This document shows, piece after piece, positions 1-8,601 of a stretch of 64,000 nt of DNA (positions are counted from its first letter, which is position 1; the number at the start of each line of letters is the position of its first letter). Source of the DNA: Pontibacter amylolyticus (lineage in GTDB: Bacteria > Bacteroidota > Bacteroidia > Cytophagales > Hymenobacteraceae). Made by a program: the position numbers and the translations under genes. Under the pieces are notes generated by a model, which did no database searches, was not told where the DNA came from, and was given only the letters and a program-made list of their open reading frames with translations. The stretch spans positions 142,373-206,372 of the forward strand of contig NZ_BMFP01000002.1 of NCBI RefSeq assembly GCF_014638845.1. Reading direction: 5' to 3'.

Positions 1-576
1 CGCTGTACCGGGTCCAACCACCCCTAACCCCTCCTTGTCTAAGGCGGGGAATCTGAAACTGCCATTCCAAGGTATAAGTTTTGTAGCACAGACCACTGAC
101 AGGTATAGCAAGACTAACTTGCCCCGATGGCAATGAAACAAACAGCCTTAGCCGGGTGCACTAAATGGCGCTCCACTGTTCGAGCGTTCAGCGAGTTTGG
201 AGCGTCTTGATTTTTTTGCTTACTTTTTTCATCAAGGAAAAAAGTGAGGCCCGCCCGGCCAGGGCATACGGTGCCCGCCGCACAGGCGAAGCGATACAAC
301 AACTCAGGTTGCTATACCTATAACAGCCGTAGCTACAAAGTCGGTATAGTCAGCTATTACCTGCAACGGCCGCTGCTACAACGCAAGGCACAGGCGGGAC
401 TATCCGCTTTTACTGCAGGCGGACCTGATACCAGCAAATCATCATCCGTGTGCCCTACTGGCAGACTCCCCCTCCTCTATCACAACTATTTTCCACTGCT
501 TTCAGTAAACAGCATGTATAGCAGACGCGCTATGTAACAGGCGCGCTGGTATACCTTTCTGAATGTGAATCATCTT
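1..576. other. Gene-free left edge with two hairpins
   Basis: I see no convincing gene here; the reading frames present have no recognisable protein character. Two foldable sequences are visible. The first is a C-rich/G-rich hairpin near 28-50 (CCCCTCCTT, loop GTCT, AAGGCGGGG), whose C-rich half recalls sequence seen again near 41283 and 61871, so it may belong to a dispersed intergenic repeat. The second is CTTACTTTTTTC (219-230) facing GAAAAAAGTGAG (237-248). Three GGTATA/TATACC motif sites fall in the first 350 bases. The left boundary is cut by the window, so the end of an upstream gene could be missing. Confidence 0.5.
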
Positions 577-1071
577 ATGAAAACCTTATATATCATGCGT
601 CATGCCAAGTCCAGCTGGAAGTTTGAGGAGCTGAGCGACCATGACCGACCTCTTAACAAACGCGGCCGTACAGATGCCCCGCTCATGGGGCAGGAACTAG
701 TGGCCAACAACGCCAAAATCCAGCTCATCCTGTCGAGCCCTGCGGTACGGGCAATCACTACCGCCACGCTGGTGGCCCGCGAGCTCGATTACGATGCCGA
801 TGACATTGCAATAGATGACCGCATATATGGCGCCAGCGCTGCAGAACTGCTGGAGATTGTCCGCGAGGCGCCCGCTGATGTGGATAGCATGCTGATGGTG
901 GGCCACAATGATGCCATCTCGGAGTTTGCCAACATGCTCTCGCCCAAGCCTCTCACCAGCATGCCCACGGCCGGGGTGGTCGCGCTCCGCTTCGACTGCG
1001 AAAGCTGGCACGACATCAACCGCAGCAATGCCGGGCTTTTATTTTACGAAGTGCCCAGCAATAACAAATAA
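577..1071 (+). CDS. sixA: SixA-like histidine phosphatase family protein
   Basis: A 164-residue protein of the histidine phosphatase (phosphoglycerate mutase-like) superfamily, SixA branch, which removes phosphate from phosphohistidine or other small phosphoesters in the cytoplasm. The N-terminal RHAKSSW (residues 8-14) carries the nucleophile His9; SSPAVRA near 53-59 and VGHND near 108-112, with the second catalytic His, complete the fold. I chose the ATG at 577 over an in-frame GTG at 565 because the family begins a few residues before RHA. It precedes polyphosphate kinase by about 90 bases on the same strand, a pairing consistent with phosphate metabolism. The actual substrate cannot be read from sequence. 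Confidence 0.85.
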   Translation: MKTLYIMRHAKSSWKFEELSDHDRPLNKRGRTDAPLMGQELVANNAKIQLILSSPAVRAITTATLVARELDYDADDIAIDDRIYGASAAELLEIVREAPADVDSMLMVGHNDAISEFANMLSPKPLTSMPTAGVVALRFDCESWHDINRSNAGLLFYEVPSNNK

Positions 1072-1163
1072 CACAGCACAGCGGCGTGGCCGGCTACAAC
1101 CCCATAACCGACCACCCTGTCTATACCTTTACACCATTGCCCCACCAGGCAACAAACCAAACC

Positions 1164-3266
1164 ATGGAAACCAATACCCAAGATAAAGAACCAACCACCA
1201 CACCGCTGATCAACCGTGAGCTCAGCTGGCTTGCCTTTAACTACCGTGTGCTGCAGGAGGCAAAAGACCGCACGGTGCCACTGCTGGAACGCATCAAGTT
1301 CATGGCCATCTTCTCGTCGAACCTGGACGAGTACTTCAAAGTGCGCGTGGCCACGCTCAAGCGCCTCATCAAACTCAAAAAGAAGACCCGAGACAAACTG
1401 TCCGAAGACCCTGCCGATACTTTTGAGCAGGTGATGCAGGAGGTAAAACGCCAACAGGAGGAGTTCGGAGAGGTGTTCAGAGAAGGCATACTGGCCGACC
1501 TTCGCCAGCAAAACATCCACCTGCTCACCGAGAACGACCTGAGCACAGAGCAGCAGAAATGGGTACAGACGTACTTTGCCGAGCACATACAGCCCCACAT
1601 CCTGCCGCTTTTGCTGGACGATACCGAGACGCACTTTTTCCTGAAAGACCAAACCGTATACCTGGGCGTGCAACTCTTCGACCCGAAAGAGAAAGACCTG
1701 AAGCCGGAGCGCTTCTCCATGCTCGAGATACCCACCAAAAAGCACGGCGGCCGCTTTGTGAAGCTCCCTACTGAGGGTGAGGAGCGCTACGTGATGTTCA
1801 TTGATGACGTGATTCGCTGCTGCCTGCCTGCCCTATACCCGAACTATACCCGCTTTGAGGCACATGCCGTGAAAGTGTCGCGCGACGCCGAACTGGATAT
1901 TGAAGAAGAGGTATCGGGCAGTTTGATGGCCAAGATCCAGAAGAGCCTGCAGAAGCGTGAAACCGGCTACCCGGCCCGCCTGCTCTACGACCCCGTTACC
2001 CCCAGACCGATGCTGGAGGCCATCATGGCGCATACCGGCATCTCCGAAGATGAACTGGTGGAGGGCAGCAAGTACCACAACTTCCGCGACTTCTTTGGCT
2101 TCCCCGACTTTGACCTGCCGGACCTGAAATACTCGCCGCAGCCAACGCTGGTGCACCCGCTTCTGGAGAAGGAAGAAAGCCTGATCGAGGCCATGAAAAA
2201 GCAGGACTACTTGGCGCACTACCCTTACCAGTCCTTCGACTACGTGCTGCGCCTGTTCGAGGAAGCCGCCAACGACCCCAAGGTGACCGCCATAAGCGCC
2301 ACCCTCTACCGCGTAGCCGAGGACTCGGCCATTGCCAAATCGCTGGTAAAGGCTGCCAAGAGCGGCAAACTGGTAACCGTGGTGGTGGAGCTCAAAGCCC
2401 GCTTTGATGAGGAGTCGAACATCTTCTGGGCGGGCAAGCTGCAGAAGGCCGGCGCCAACGTCATACTGGGCCTGCCTGACCTGAAGGTGCACACCAAACT
2501 AGGCCTGATCACCCGCAACGAGGACGGCCAACTGGTGAACTACGCCTACCTGAGCACGGGCAACTACAACGAAGACACTTCCAAAATCTACGCTGACCAT
2601 GCCTTGTTCACCTCCAACCAAACCATCACACAGGATGTGGAGCAGGTATTCAACTTCTTCATCGATCGACAGCACGACAAGAAATTCAAGAAACTGCTGA
2701 TGGCCCCGATCAACATGCAGGATCGCTTTGTGGATCTGATCAACCGGGAAATAAAGAACGCCAGCAAAGGCAAGCCTGCGTCCATGATCCTCAAGATGAA
2801 CGCCCTGCAGGACGAACGCATGATCAACAAGCTGTACGCCGCCAGCCAGGCCGGTGTGAAGATCGAGTTGCTGGTGCGCGGCATTTGCTGCCTGGTGCCG
2901 GGCGTGGAGGGGCTGAGCGAAAACATCCGGGTGCGCAGCATCGTGGACCGCTACCTGGAGCATGCGCGGGTATACATCTTCCACAACGACGGCAAAGAAG
3001 AATACTACGTGGCCTCCGCCGACTGGATGACGCGCAACCTGAGCCGCCGTGTGGAAGTGGCTTTCCCGATCCTGCAGAAGGACCTTGTGGAGCAATTGCG
3101 TGCGATCATCGATCTGCAGCTAGCCGACGACACCAAGGCCCGCGACATCGACAACAATTATATAAAGCAGGAGAGTCCTGCCGATATCCGGTCGCAGTAC
3201 GCTACCTATGAGTATCTGCGCAAGCTTATACCCGAAGGGATGGAACCGATCCGAAAATCGAAGTAA
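1164..3266 (+). CDS. ppk1: Polyphosphate kinase 1
   Basis: Makes inorganic polyphosphate reversibly from the gamma-phosphate of ATP. The 700-residue length fits PPK1 (usually about 690-720). The N-terminal INRELSWLAFN is the family opening. Two histidine sites of the phospholipase-D-like catalytic halves are visible: KVHTKLGLI with His443 (the autophosphorylated site by alignment with E. coli His435) and LEHARVYIF with His600 (E. coli His592). The start is the ATG at 1164, immediately before the conserved opening; an upstream GTG at 1086 would add 26 residues unlike the family. Probably co-transcribed with the SixA-like gene upstream, and ended by a hairpin at 3281-3325. Confidence 0.96.
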   Translation: METNTQDKEPTTTPLINRELSWLAFNYRVLQEAKDRTVPLLERIKFMAIFSSNLDEYFKVRVATLKRLIKLKKKTRDKLSEDPADTFEQVMQEVKRQQEEFGEVFREGILADLRQQNIHLLTENDLSTEQQKWVQTYFAEHIQPHILPLLLDDTETHFFLKDQTVYLGVQLFDPKEKDLKPERFSMLEIPTKKHGGRFVKLPTEGEERYVMFIDDVIRCCLPALYPNYTRFEAHAVKVSRDAELDIEEEVSGSLMAKIQKSLQKRETGYPARLLYDPVTPRPMLEAIMAHTGISEDELVEGSKYHNFRDFFGFPDFDLPDLKYSPQPTLVHPLLEKEESLIEAMKKQDYLAHYPYQSFDYVLRLFEEAANDPKVTAISATLYRVAEDSAIAKSLVKAAKSGKLVTVVVELKARFDEESNIFWAGKLQKAGANVILGLPDLKVHTKLGLITRNEDGQLVNYAYLSTGNYNEDTSKIYADHALFTSNQTITQDVEQVFNFFIDRQHDKKFKKLLMAPINMQDRFVDLINREIKNASKGKPASMILKMNALQDERMINKLYAASQAGVKIELLVRGICCLVPGVEGLSENIRVRSIVDRYLEHARVYIFHNDGKEEYYVASADWMTRNLSRRVEVAFPILQKDLVEQLRAIIDLQLADDTKARDIDNNYIKQESPADIRSQYATYEYLRKLIPEGMEPIRKSK

Positions 3267-3280
3267 TTATACCTTATCCA

Positions 3281-3325
3281 AAAGCAAAGCCCGACTCGCA
3301 TACCTGCAAGTCAGGCTTTGTGCTT
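3281..3325. terminator. Terminator between convergent ppk1 and outer-membrane gene
   Basis: An imperfect inverted repeat, AAAGCAAAGCC-GACT on the left and AGTC-GGCTTTGTGC on the right, encloses a loop containing a TATACC-like word. It lies in the short gap between convergent genes and could serve both strands. Confidence 0.6.
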
Positions 3326-3340
3326 CTATACCTTCGCTTA

Positions 3341-4390
3341 TTAGCGGTTCTGGCTGCGCTCCAGCAGCTTGCGGGGCGGTACCGCGTAAAGCTCTATCCC
3401 AATGTAGCCTGCTCCTTTCAGCGTGTTTTTGATCAGCTCGTCACGTGAGCCTACCTCGTCGAAAGCACGGTGGCGGTAGTACTGCCTGAAGCCCCCTTCC
3501 ACGGCAAACCACAAAAAATCATAGATCTCCTGCTCCAACCGCAACAGGCCTTTGATGTCGGTGCGGCGCAGCTCGATGTCGTTGAACTGGGAGAGCGGTG
3601 GTTCGCTGGCGTAGAGGTTGTAGCTGGCCCCTTCAATGCGGTAGCCGGTGTAAAGGAGCGTCTTTTCAGACACGTTGTAGCGTACCCGCAGGTTGGCCGG
3701 AAAGATCGATTCCACACCCCAGCGGTCGTTGAAGGTGCGGTTGTAGATGATGCCCGGGTAGAGGCGCTGCCGCCCGAAAGTATAGCCCAGCTGGAAGCCG
3801 ATGCCCCAGGCAAAGTCAGGGCTGCGCTTCCAACCGTAGCCCACGTCTACAGTGGTCTTCAGGTAATCTGACACGTTGACGTTGTCGCGGGTATAGTCGC
3901 CGTTGAGCTCGCCCTTGGCGCGCACCAGCAGGAAGCGCACCTCGTCAAAAGAGTGCAGGAAAGCCAGCTGCAGGCCCAGGCTCTTCAGGTTTTTGTCTTC
4001 CAGGTTGCGGTACAGGCTGTAGGAGGCCGGCGATACGTTCTCGAAGTTGAACTCCTCAAACTTATGGTCTATACCTAGTATCAGCTTGGTTTGCGGCTTG
4101 TTCATGACAGGAGCCAGTGCCCGCACAAAAAACTTATTGTGCCGCCGCACCCGTGCCCGTCCGTTGCCCACCTCCGGGTGGTCCGACTCCGATTCCATGT
4201 CGAACTGTGGCAGGCGCTCGTAGCCGATCACAATACCCCGGCTCTTGCCCATGCCCCTTACGCCCGGGCTGGCGTAATCTTTGGTTTGTTTTTGCACATC
4301 GGACAGGTCCTGTTCGGTTTCCTGGGCGAGTGCGCGTTCTCCTATCAGGAGCAAAGGGATAAGGAGTAATTTGGGTAGGATTAGTTTCAT
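3341..4390 (-). CDS. Predicted outer-membrane beta-barrel protein
   Basis: A 349-residue secreted protein with a clear signal peptide (KLILPKLLLIPLLLIGERALAQ, cleavage near ALAQ). After about 60 polar residues it shows alternating beta-strand patterns rich in aromatic residues (for example LLYTGYRIEGASYNLYA and FQLGYTFGRQRLYPG), as in an outer-membrane barrel. It resembles the Bacteroidota proteins filed under DUF6268, but that assignment is from memory. It lies downstream of the giant phosphoesterase/barrel gene on the same strand, separated by a hairpin at 4421-4452, so it is probably a separate unit. No substrate or partner can be inferred. Confidence 0.65.
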   Translation of the reverse strand: MKLILPKLLLIPLLLIGERALAQETEQDLSDVQKQTKDYASPGVRGMGKSRGIVIGYERLPQFDMESESDHPEVGNGRARVRRHNKFFVRALAPVMNKPQTKLILGIDHKFEEFNFENVSPASYSLYRNLEDKNLKSLGLQLAFLHSFDEVRFLLVRAKGELNGDYTRDNVNVSDYLKTTVDVGYGWKRSPDFAWGIGFQLGYTFGRQRLYPGIIYNRTFNDRWGVESIFPANLRVRYNVSEKTLLYTGYRIEGASYNLYASEPPLSQFNDIELRRTDIKGLLRLEQEIYDFLWFAVEGGFRQYYRHRAFDEVGSRDELIKNTLKGAGYIGIELYAVPPRKLLERSQNR

Positions 4391-4420
4391 AGTTTGTGGC
4401 TAATTACATGGCGGTAAATG

Positions 4421-4452
4421 CAAAAAGTGCCAAAACTGAGGCACTTTTTGCT
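4421..4452 (-). terminator. Terminator after phosphoesterase/barrel gene
   Basis: A perfect 12-base inverted repeat, GCAAAAAGTGCC (4421-4432) and GGCACTTTTTGC (4441-4452), with an 8-base loop. It sits between two minus-strand genes; the T-rich arm on the minus strand fits intrinsic termination. Confidence 0.75.
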
Positions 4453-4470
4453 ATACGTCTTTAGTTTATT

Positions 4471-7400
4471 TTAGAATAAAAAGCCGAAGCTTAATGTCCA
4501 CAGCCGATCCACATCGCCTTTGGCATAGGTCAGCACGATGACATTCTTCTGCATAATATCGGCCCATACACCGCCACCAATGCTCGTATGCAGGCTGCGG
4601 AAGAAGGCTGATTCGCGTTCGCCGTCGTGGTATACGCGACCCACATCATACAGGCCCAGCACCCCGAGCCTGCCCGGTGTCAGGTACAGGTTAAAGTCAA
4701 AGAGCGACAGGCGCGCTTCAGCATTGCCAAAGATTGCGCTGCGGCCGGCAAAGCGGGTACGGCGGTAGCCGCGCATGTTGTCCATGCCACCCAGCGTATT
4801 GGCCTGGTAGAAACGGAAGTCGCCGAAGTTATGCGCTGCCCCCACACGGCCCGCCCAGGTGAGCTGGAAAGGGAAGTTAGGCGTCAGGTAGAAGGCGAAC
4901 TCAGAGCTTACATGGGTATAGCTCAGCCCTTCGCCGTCGGTCTGCTTGTTGTAACTCAAGCGGTTGTGCAGGCGCATCCCGATGCGCGGGTTCTTCTGAT
5001 TGCCTTCCCCCAGCACATCCATGTCGGCAAAAGCCATCAGGCCCACATAGTGGTGCGATTCGAAACGATCCTGCTCAAAGTCATAGGTACCTGGCTCCAA
5101 ACGGCCGCTCAGTGCCTCGTTCACCAGGTAGGTGTCCTGCTCAGAGTTCACTACCCGGAAGCGATCGTAAGTAGGGCCTATACCTACTTTGAAGAAAGGA
5201 GCCAGGTTGTTATTGAGGGTTGCTCCTACGTTCGCCCGCTTAAACCGGACGCGGTAAAAGGAATCATCCTCCCCGTCCTGCTGGCGGGTGTCGTTGCCGT
5301 AGCCGTAGAAGTTGCGCTGGTACTGCGGGCCCTGAATGGCAGCATTCACACCGATGTTCCAGTTGCCGAACACCTGCCGCACATCACCGGTATAGCGCAC
5401 GTTAAAGGAGTTTGTGTAAAAGGCATAGTTGCCCTCCAGCAGGTGCTCCGAAGCATAAGGTGATTTGCGGAACTTGTGTGTACGGGCCAGTATACCGGCT
5501 CCCACAAACAGCCCGTCGTCCACGTTATACTCCAGCGACAGACGAGGCCCTATGTAGGGCAGTTTGTAATTGTCACGGTCATAGAAATTCACATCCGGAC
5601 TAACACTGGTACGGACTTTTGTCTCAGGTCCGAAGTTGAACACGTTGCCTTCTTCTGTATCATACACAATCGTATGCCGTTTAATGCCGGCTACACGCGA
5701 CTTGTCGGTGATCACGTCTTCGTCGTTGCCCCCGATGATGCGCACTAAGATGCCTTTATTCACATCCCCGTTTACTTCAAATATATCTTTTCCGCGCTGC
5801 CCGTACAGGCGAAGTTCTTTGGTTTCAGGGGTATAGAAGGTGCGCTTGTAAAGTGTGTCGCGCAACTCGCCTTCTTTGTTGATCTTGTACACCGTCAGGT
5901 GGGTTTCCTGATCGTTGAGGCGGTTCACCACAAAGTGCTCATGCTTGTCGCTGCCGGCCACGTCCACCATCTCGGCGAGGTGTTCGTAGTAGGCTTCGGC
6001 AGCTTGTGGCAGCTTGTCGCGGCGGGAGCGCAGTTTGGCTTTGATCTCCTCACCTGATATGGCCCGCACCTCTTCCGGCCATTGGTTGATGGCCTCTTCA
6101 ATCACCTGATCCGTCACACCGGCCTGTATCTCTTCGGCAATGCGGATCCAGTCCTGCCGGGTGATGGCCGAGGTAAAGGTACGGTCGATGGTAAGCGCAC
6201 TCAGGTTGAGCCCCACAATATCGCGGAAATCATGACTGAAGTTCTGGACGTTGCGCACCCCCCACTTCCGGGTGGCCAGCCAGGGTATTACACCGTCGGC
6301 CTTGAAGAACACCTGGTCGCGATCCTCGGGTACCGGGATGTATACCTTGCCGCTGTCGGTCTTCTCCTCCTTCCAGCGCCATTGTCCCTCATGGCGGTCC
6401 CAGTCGCCTACCAGCATGTCGAACAGACGGGCGCGCACAAACTCCTGCTGGTTTACTTTGTTGTCGTTGTCCTGCCGCAACTCTTTCAGCACTTTGTCGG
6501 TGCCCACCAGGTTTTCGGCAAAGCCCAGGCTCTCCACATCCTCGTGGTTTTCGTCGGCATCCTCTTCCAGGAAAGCCAGCGTGTTGCTGAATTCATCCAT
6601 GTACTGGCGCAGGTAAGGCGTCTGCGGAATGTACACAAGTTTCGGATTGGTATGGAACACGCCGGCTCCATCTGCCAGCCGGGGTATAGCCAGTGCACCA
6701 TAAGGGTGCTGGGCTGAGACCTGGTCCTGTAGTAAAGCTTTGGCAGCGGTCTGGCGCAGGTACTCCGGCAGTGCCATCGTCGGGTCCTTGTCGACGGTGC
6801 GCAAGGTATACTCGCGGGCATCGGGGTTGCGCACTTTCAGCGAAGCCGTTTGCTTGCCGCCCCCCTTCTGGTAAGGAGTGAGCCCGCCCAGTTCGTTGCG
6901 CATGTCCAGCAACGGTACCTCTACCGGTGTGGCCCACTCTCGGCGGTAGTGGTCGCCCAGCATGGTGCGACGCAGCCCCCTGGCAGTATAGTTTTCGTTG
7001 GCAGCCACCACAATAGTACTGTCCGCGTAGTTGGTTTCGTCTACTATCGCGGATCGCTTGCGGCGTGGCTCCTTGGCGTAGAGCGGTGTCCGGAAGGTCA
7101 TGGTGCCCTCCGAGCCGTCGCCCTCCGGCGTCCAGTATTCCACCCAGGCCTCTCCGTTTTCGTAATACATCAGCTTGGCAAAGCCCTTCACCTGGTGAGT
7201 GTACATGGCGTTGCCGCCCGGCTTTACGTGCTGTATCTTACAGCCCGAGCCGCTGACAATGTGGGCCAGTTTGTTGTGCTTGAAATGCTGCAGGGAGTGC
7301 TCGTGTCCGGCAGCATACACGATGTTATCATACTTATCAAAGATGTTGAGCAGTCCCTCGATGTAAGCGTTGTAGCGCGGGTGCGGAATGTCCTGCAGGA

Positions 7401-8280
7401 TGCCGCCATACTTGCGGGCAAACGGATAGATGGATCCGATGACAGGCAGCGGCAGGTAGATCCAGTCGCGTAGCATGGTGAGCGGGAAAACGTGGTCTTT
7501 CAGTGTGAAGAATCCGCCATGATTACCGCGTGTGAACAAGGGATGGTGCGCTACCACCACGATGTTGGAGCCCTGGTGCTTTTCTATAATGTCTTCCAGC
7601 TTCACCAGAAAATCGGCCTCCGTAGATGCCCAGCAGTTGCTGCCGGCACCGTAAGGACGCTCCCAGGGGTGCAGCCACCACTCCGAGTCCAATGCAATCA
7701 ATACGACATCATCGCTTATCTTCACCTCGTATGGACCAGGACAGCCGTCGCCCGGCACATAGAAGTCGCCACCCACCACAATGCCTTCCTCGGTCAGGTA
7801 CTCGTTCACGTAATTCTGCTGACGCACTACAAACTCAAGTCCGCCGCGACCGCTGTGGTTCCAGTCGTGGTTGCCCGGAATCATATACTTTTCGCCCTGG
7901 TAGCCCCGCAGCACATCCAGCTGGGCGTTAAGGCGCTGCTCGGATACCTCCCGGTCGTAGCGGCCTGGCTCGGGCAGGCCGTTGTGGTACACGTTGTCAC
8001 CTAAAAAGACGGTCGTGCTTTGCGCGCCCGCTTCGTTCATCTGCTTTTTCATGAGCTTGAGTGACGGCTCCTGCTGCTTCAGATCAGGTGCCCCCACGTC
8101 GCCGATCAGGAACACGGTGTAGTTTAGCTTGTTGCCAGCTTTGGGCTCGGTCTGCTGCCAGTCGAGCACATCGCGGCTGTAGTAAGGTTTTTGCGTGGCA
8201 CAGGCTTGCAGAAGCACTAAGAAAAAGCCCACAGCCAGGGGGCGCAGGATAAGAGGTATAAGGTGAAAACGGTTTTTCAT
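4471..8280 (-). CDS. Lipoprotein metallophosphoesterase fused to outer-membrane barrel
   Basis: A 1269-residue lipoprotein. The signal peptide ends in a lipobox (LLQAC, Cys27). Residues 55 to about 330 are a calcineurin-like metallophosphoesterase: GDVGAPD (60-66), GDN (94-96), GNHDWNH (136-142), HHPLFTRGNHG and GHEHS supply metal ligands. A central segment near 600-660 contains RLFDMLVGDWDRHEG followed by PEDRDQVF, a pattern like the catalytic and metal loops of HipA/CotH-type kinases. The last 400 residues have BamA/D15-like barrel strands ending in Phe. An ATG at 8334 would spoil the signal peptide, so I use 8280. Phosphoesterase and barrel calls are secure; the kinase-like reading is inference. 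Substrate unknown. Confidence 0.88.
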   Translation of the reverse strand: MKNRFHLIPLILRPLAVGFFLVLLQACATQKPYYSRDVLDWQQTEPKAGNKLNYTVFLIGDVGAPDLKQQEPSLKLMKKQMNEAGAQSTTVFLGDNVYHNGLPEPGRYDREVSEQRLNAQLDVLRGYQGEKYMIPGNHDWNHSGRGGLEFVVRQQNYVNEYLTEEGIVVGGDFYVPGDGCPGPYEVKISDDVVLIALDSEWWLHPWERPYGAGSNCWASTEADFLVKLEDIIEKHQGSNIVVVAHHPLFTRGNHGGFFTLKDHVFPLTMLRDWIYLPLPVIGSIYPFARKYGGILQDIPHPRYNAYIEGLLNIFDKYDNIVYAAGHEHSLQHFKHNKLAHIVSGSGCKIQHVKPGGNAMYTHQVKGFAKLMYYENGEAWVEYWTPEGDGSEGTMTFRTPLYAKEPRRKRSAIVDETNYADSTIVVAANENYTARGLRRTMLGDHYRREWATPVEVPLLDMRNELGGLTPYQKGGGKQTASLKVRNPDAREYTLRTVDKDPTMALPEYLRQTAAKALLQDQVSAQHPYGALAIPRLADGAGVFHTNPKLVYIPQTPYLRQYMDEFSNTLAFLEEDADENHEDVESLGFAENLVGTDKVLKELRQDNDNKVNQQEFVRARLFDMLVGDWDRHEGQWRWKEEKTDSGKVYIPVPEDRDQVFFKADGVIPWLATRKWGVRNVQNFSHDFRDIVGLNLSALTIDRTFTSAITRQDWIRIAEEIQAGVTDQVIEEAINQWPEEVRAISGEEIKAKLRSRRDKLPQAAEAYYEHLAEMVDVAGSDKHEHFVVNRLNDQETHLTVYKINKEGELRDTLYKRTFYTPETKELRLYGQRGKDIFEVNGDVNKGILVRIIGGNDEDVITDKSRVAGIKRHTIVYDTEEGNVFNFGPETKVRTSVSPDVNFYDRDNYKLPYIGPRLSLEYNVDDGLFVGAGILARTHKFRKSPYASEHLLEGNYAFYTNSFNVRYTGDVRQVFGNWNIGVNAAIQGPQYQRNFYGYGNDTRQQDGEDDSFYRVRFKRANVGATLNNNLAPFFKVGIGPTYDRFRVVNSEQDTYLVNEALSGRLEPGTYDFEQDRFESHHYVGLMAFADMDVLGEGNQKNPRIGMRLHNRLSYNKQTDGEGLSYTHVSSEFAFYLTPNFPFQLTWAGRVGAAHNFGDFRFYQANTLGGMDNMRGYRRTRFAGRSAIFGNAEARLSLFDFNLYLTPGRLGVLGLYDVGRVYHDGERESAFFRSLHTSIGGGVWADIMQKNVIVLTYAKGDVDRLWTLSFGFLF

Positions 8281-8601
8281 AAGGTTCTGTGTGTACGGGG
8301 TGTCCTGTCTAGCGAAAGCAAGTGAGCCGGCCACGGCACATCGTTTGGCGATAAGGTTGCTGCCGGCCGGCCAGGACTAAAAGCAGTGGTTGGGTTTGGT
8401 GGTGCATGGTTGGTGTCAGTGCGCGAAAGCAGCTTCAGGGTTACATCCGGGCTGAGATAAATAACGTAGGGCAGCTGTATTAAGTTTTTGCATTACTATA
8501 TAGGGCATAGTGTGCGTTGTGGCCGGCCCTTTCAACAAAAAGCGGTATTCACCGTAACGGCAAAAGAATAATAGCACTACCTACAACCGCCGCTCACAAC
8601 T
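8281..8601. other. Divergent intergenic region
   Basis: 321 bases between the divergent phosphoesterase/barrel gene and the HD-domain gene. It must carry both promoters, but I could not find a clean TTTG/TAnnTTTG pair on either strand. It contains no hairpin or RNA that I recognise. Confidence 0.4.

Noticed and set aside
244..537. Open frame of 97 codons near the left edge
   Set aside because: No signal, domain or promoter; composition and hairpins suggest intergenic DNA.
4627..5463. Long open frame on the plus strand opposite the phosphoesterase/barrel gene (also 6082-6717 and 6850-7473)
   Set aside because: These frames are antisense to a clearly coding gene with intact domains; their encoded sequences show no domain or motif and look like the mirror of GC-biased codons.
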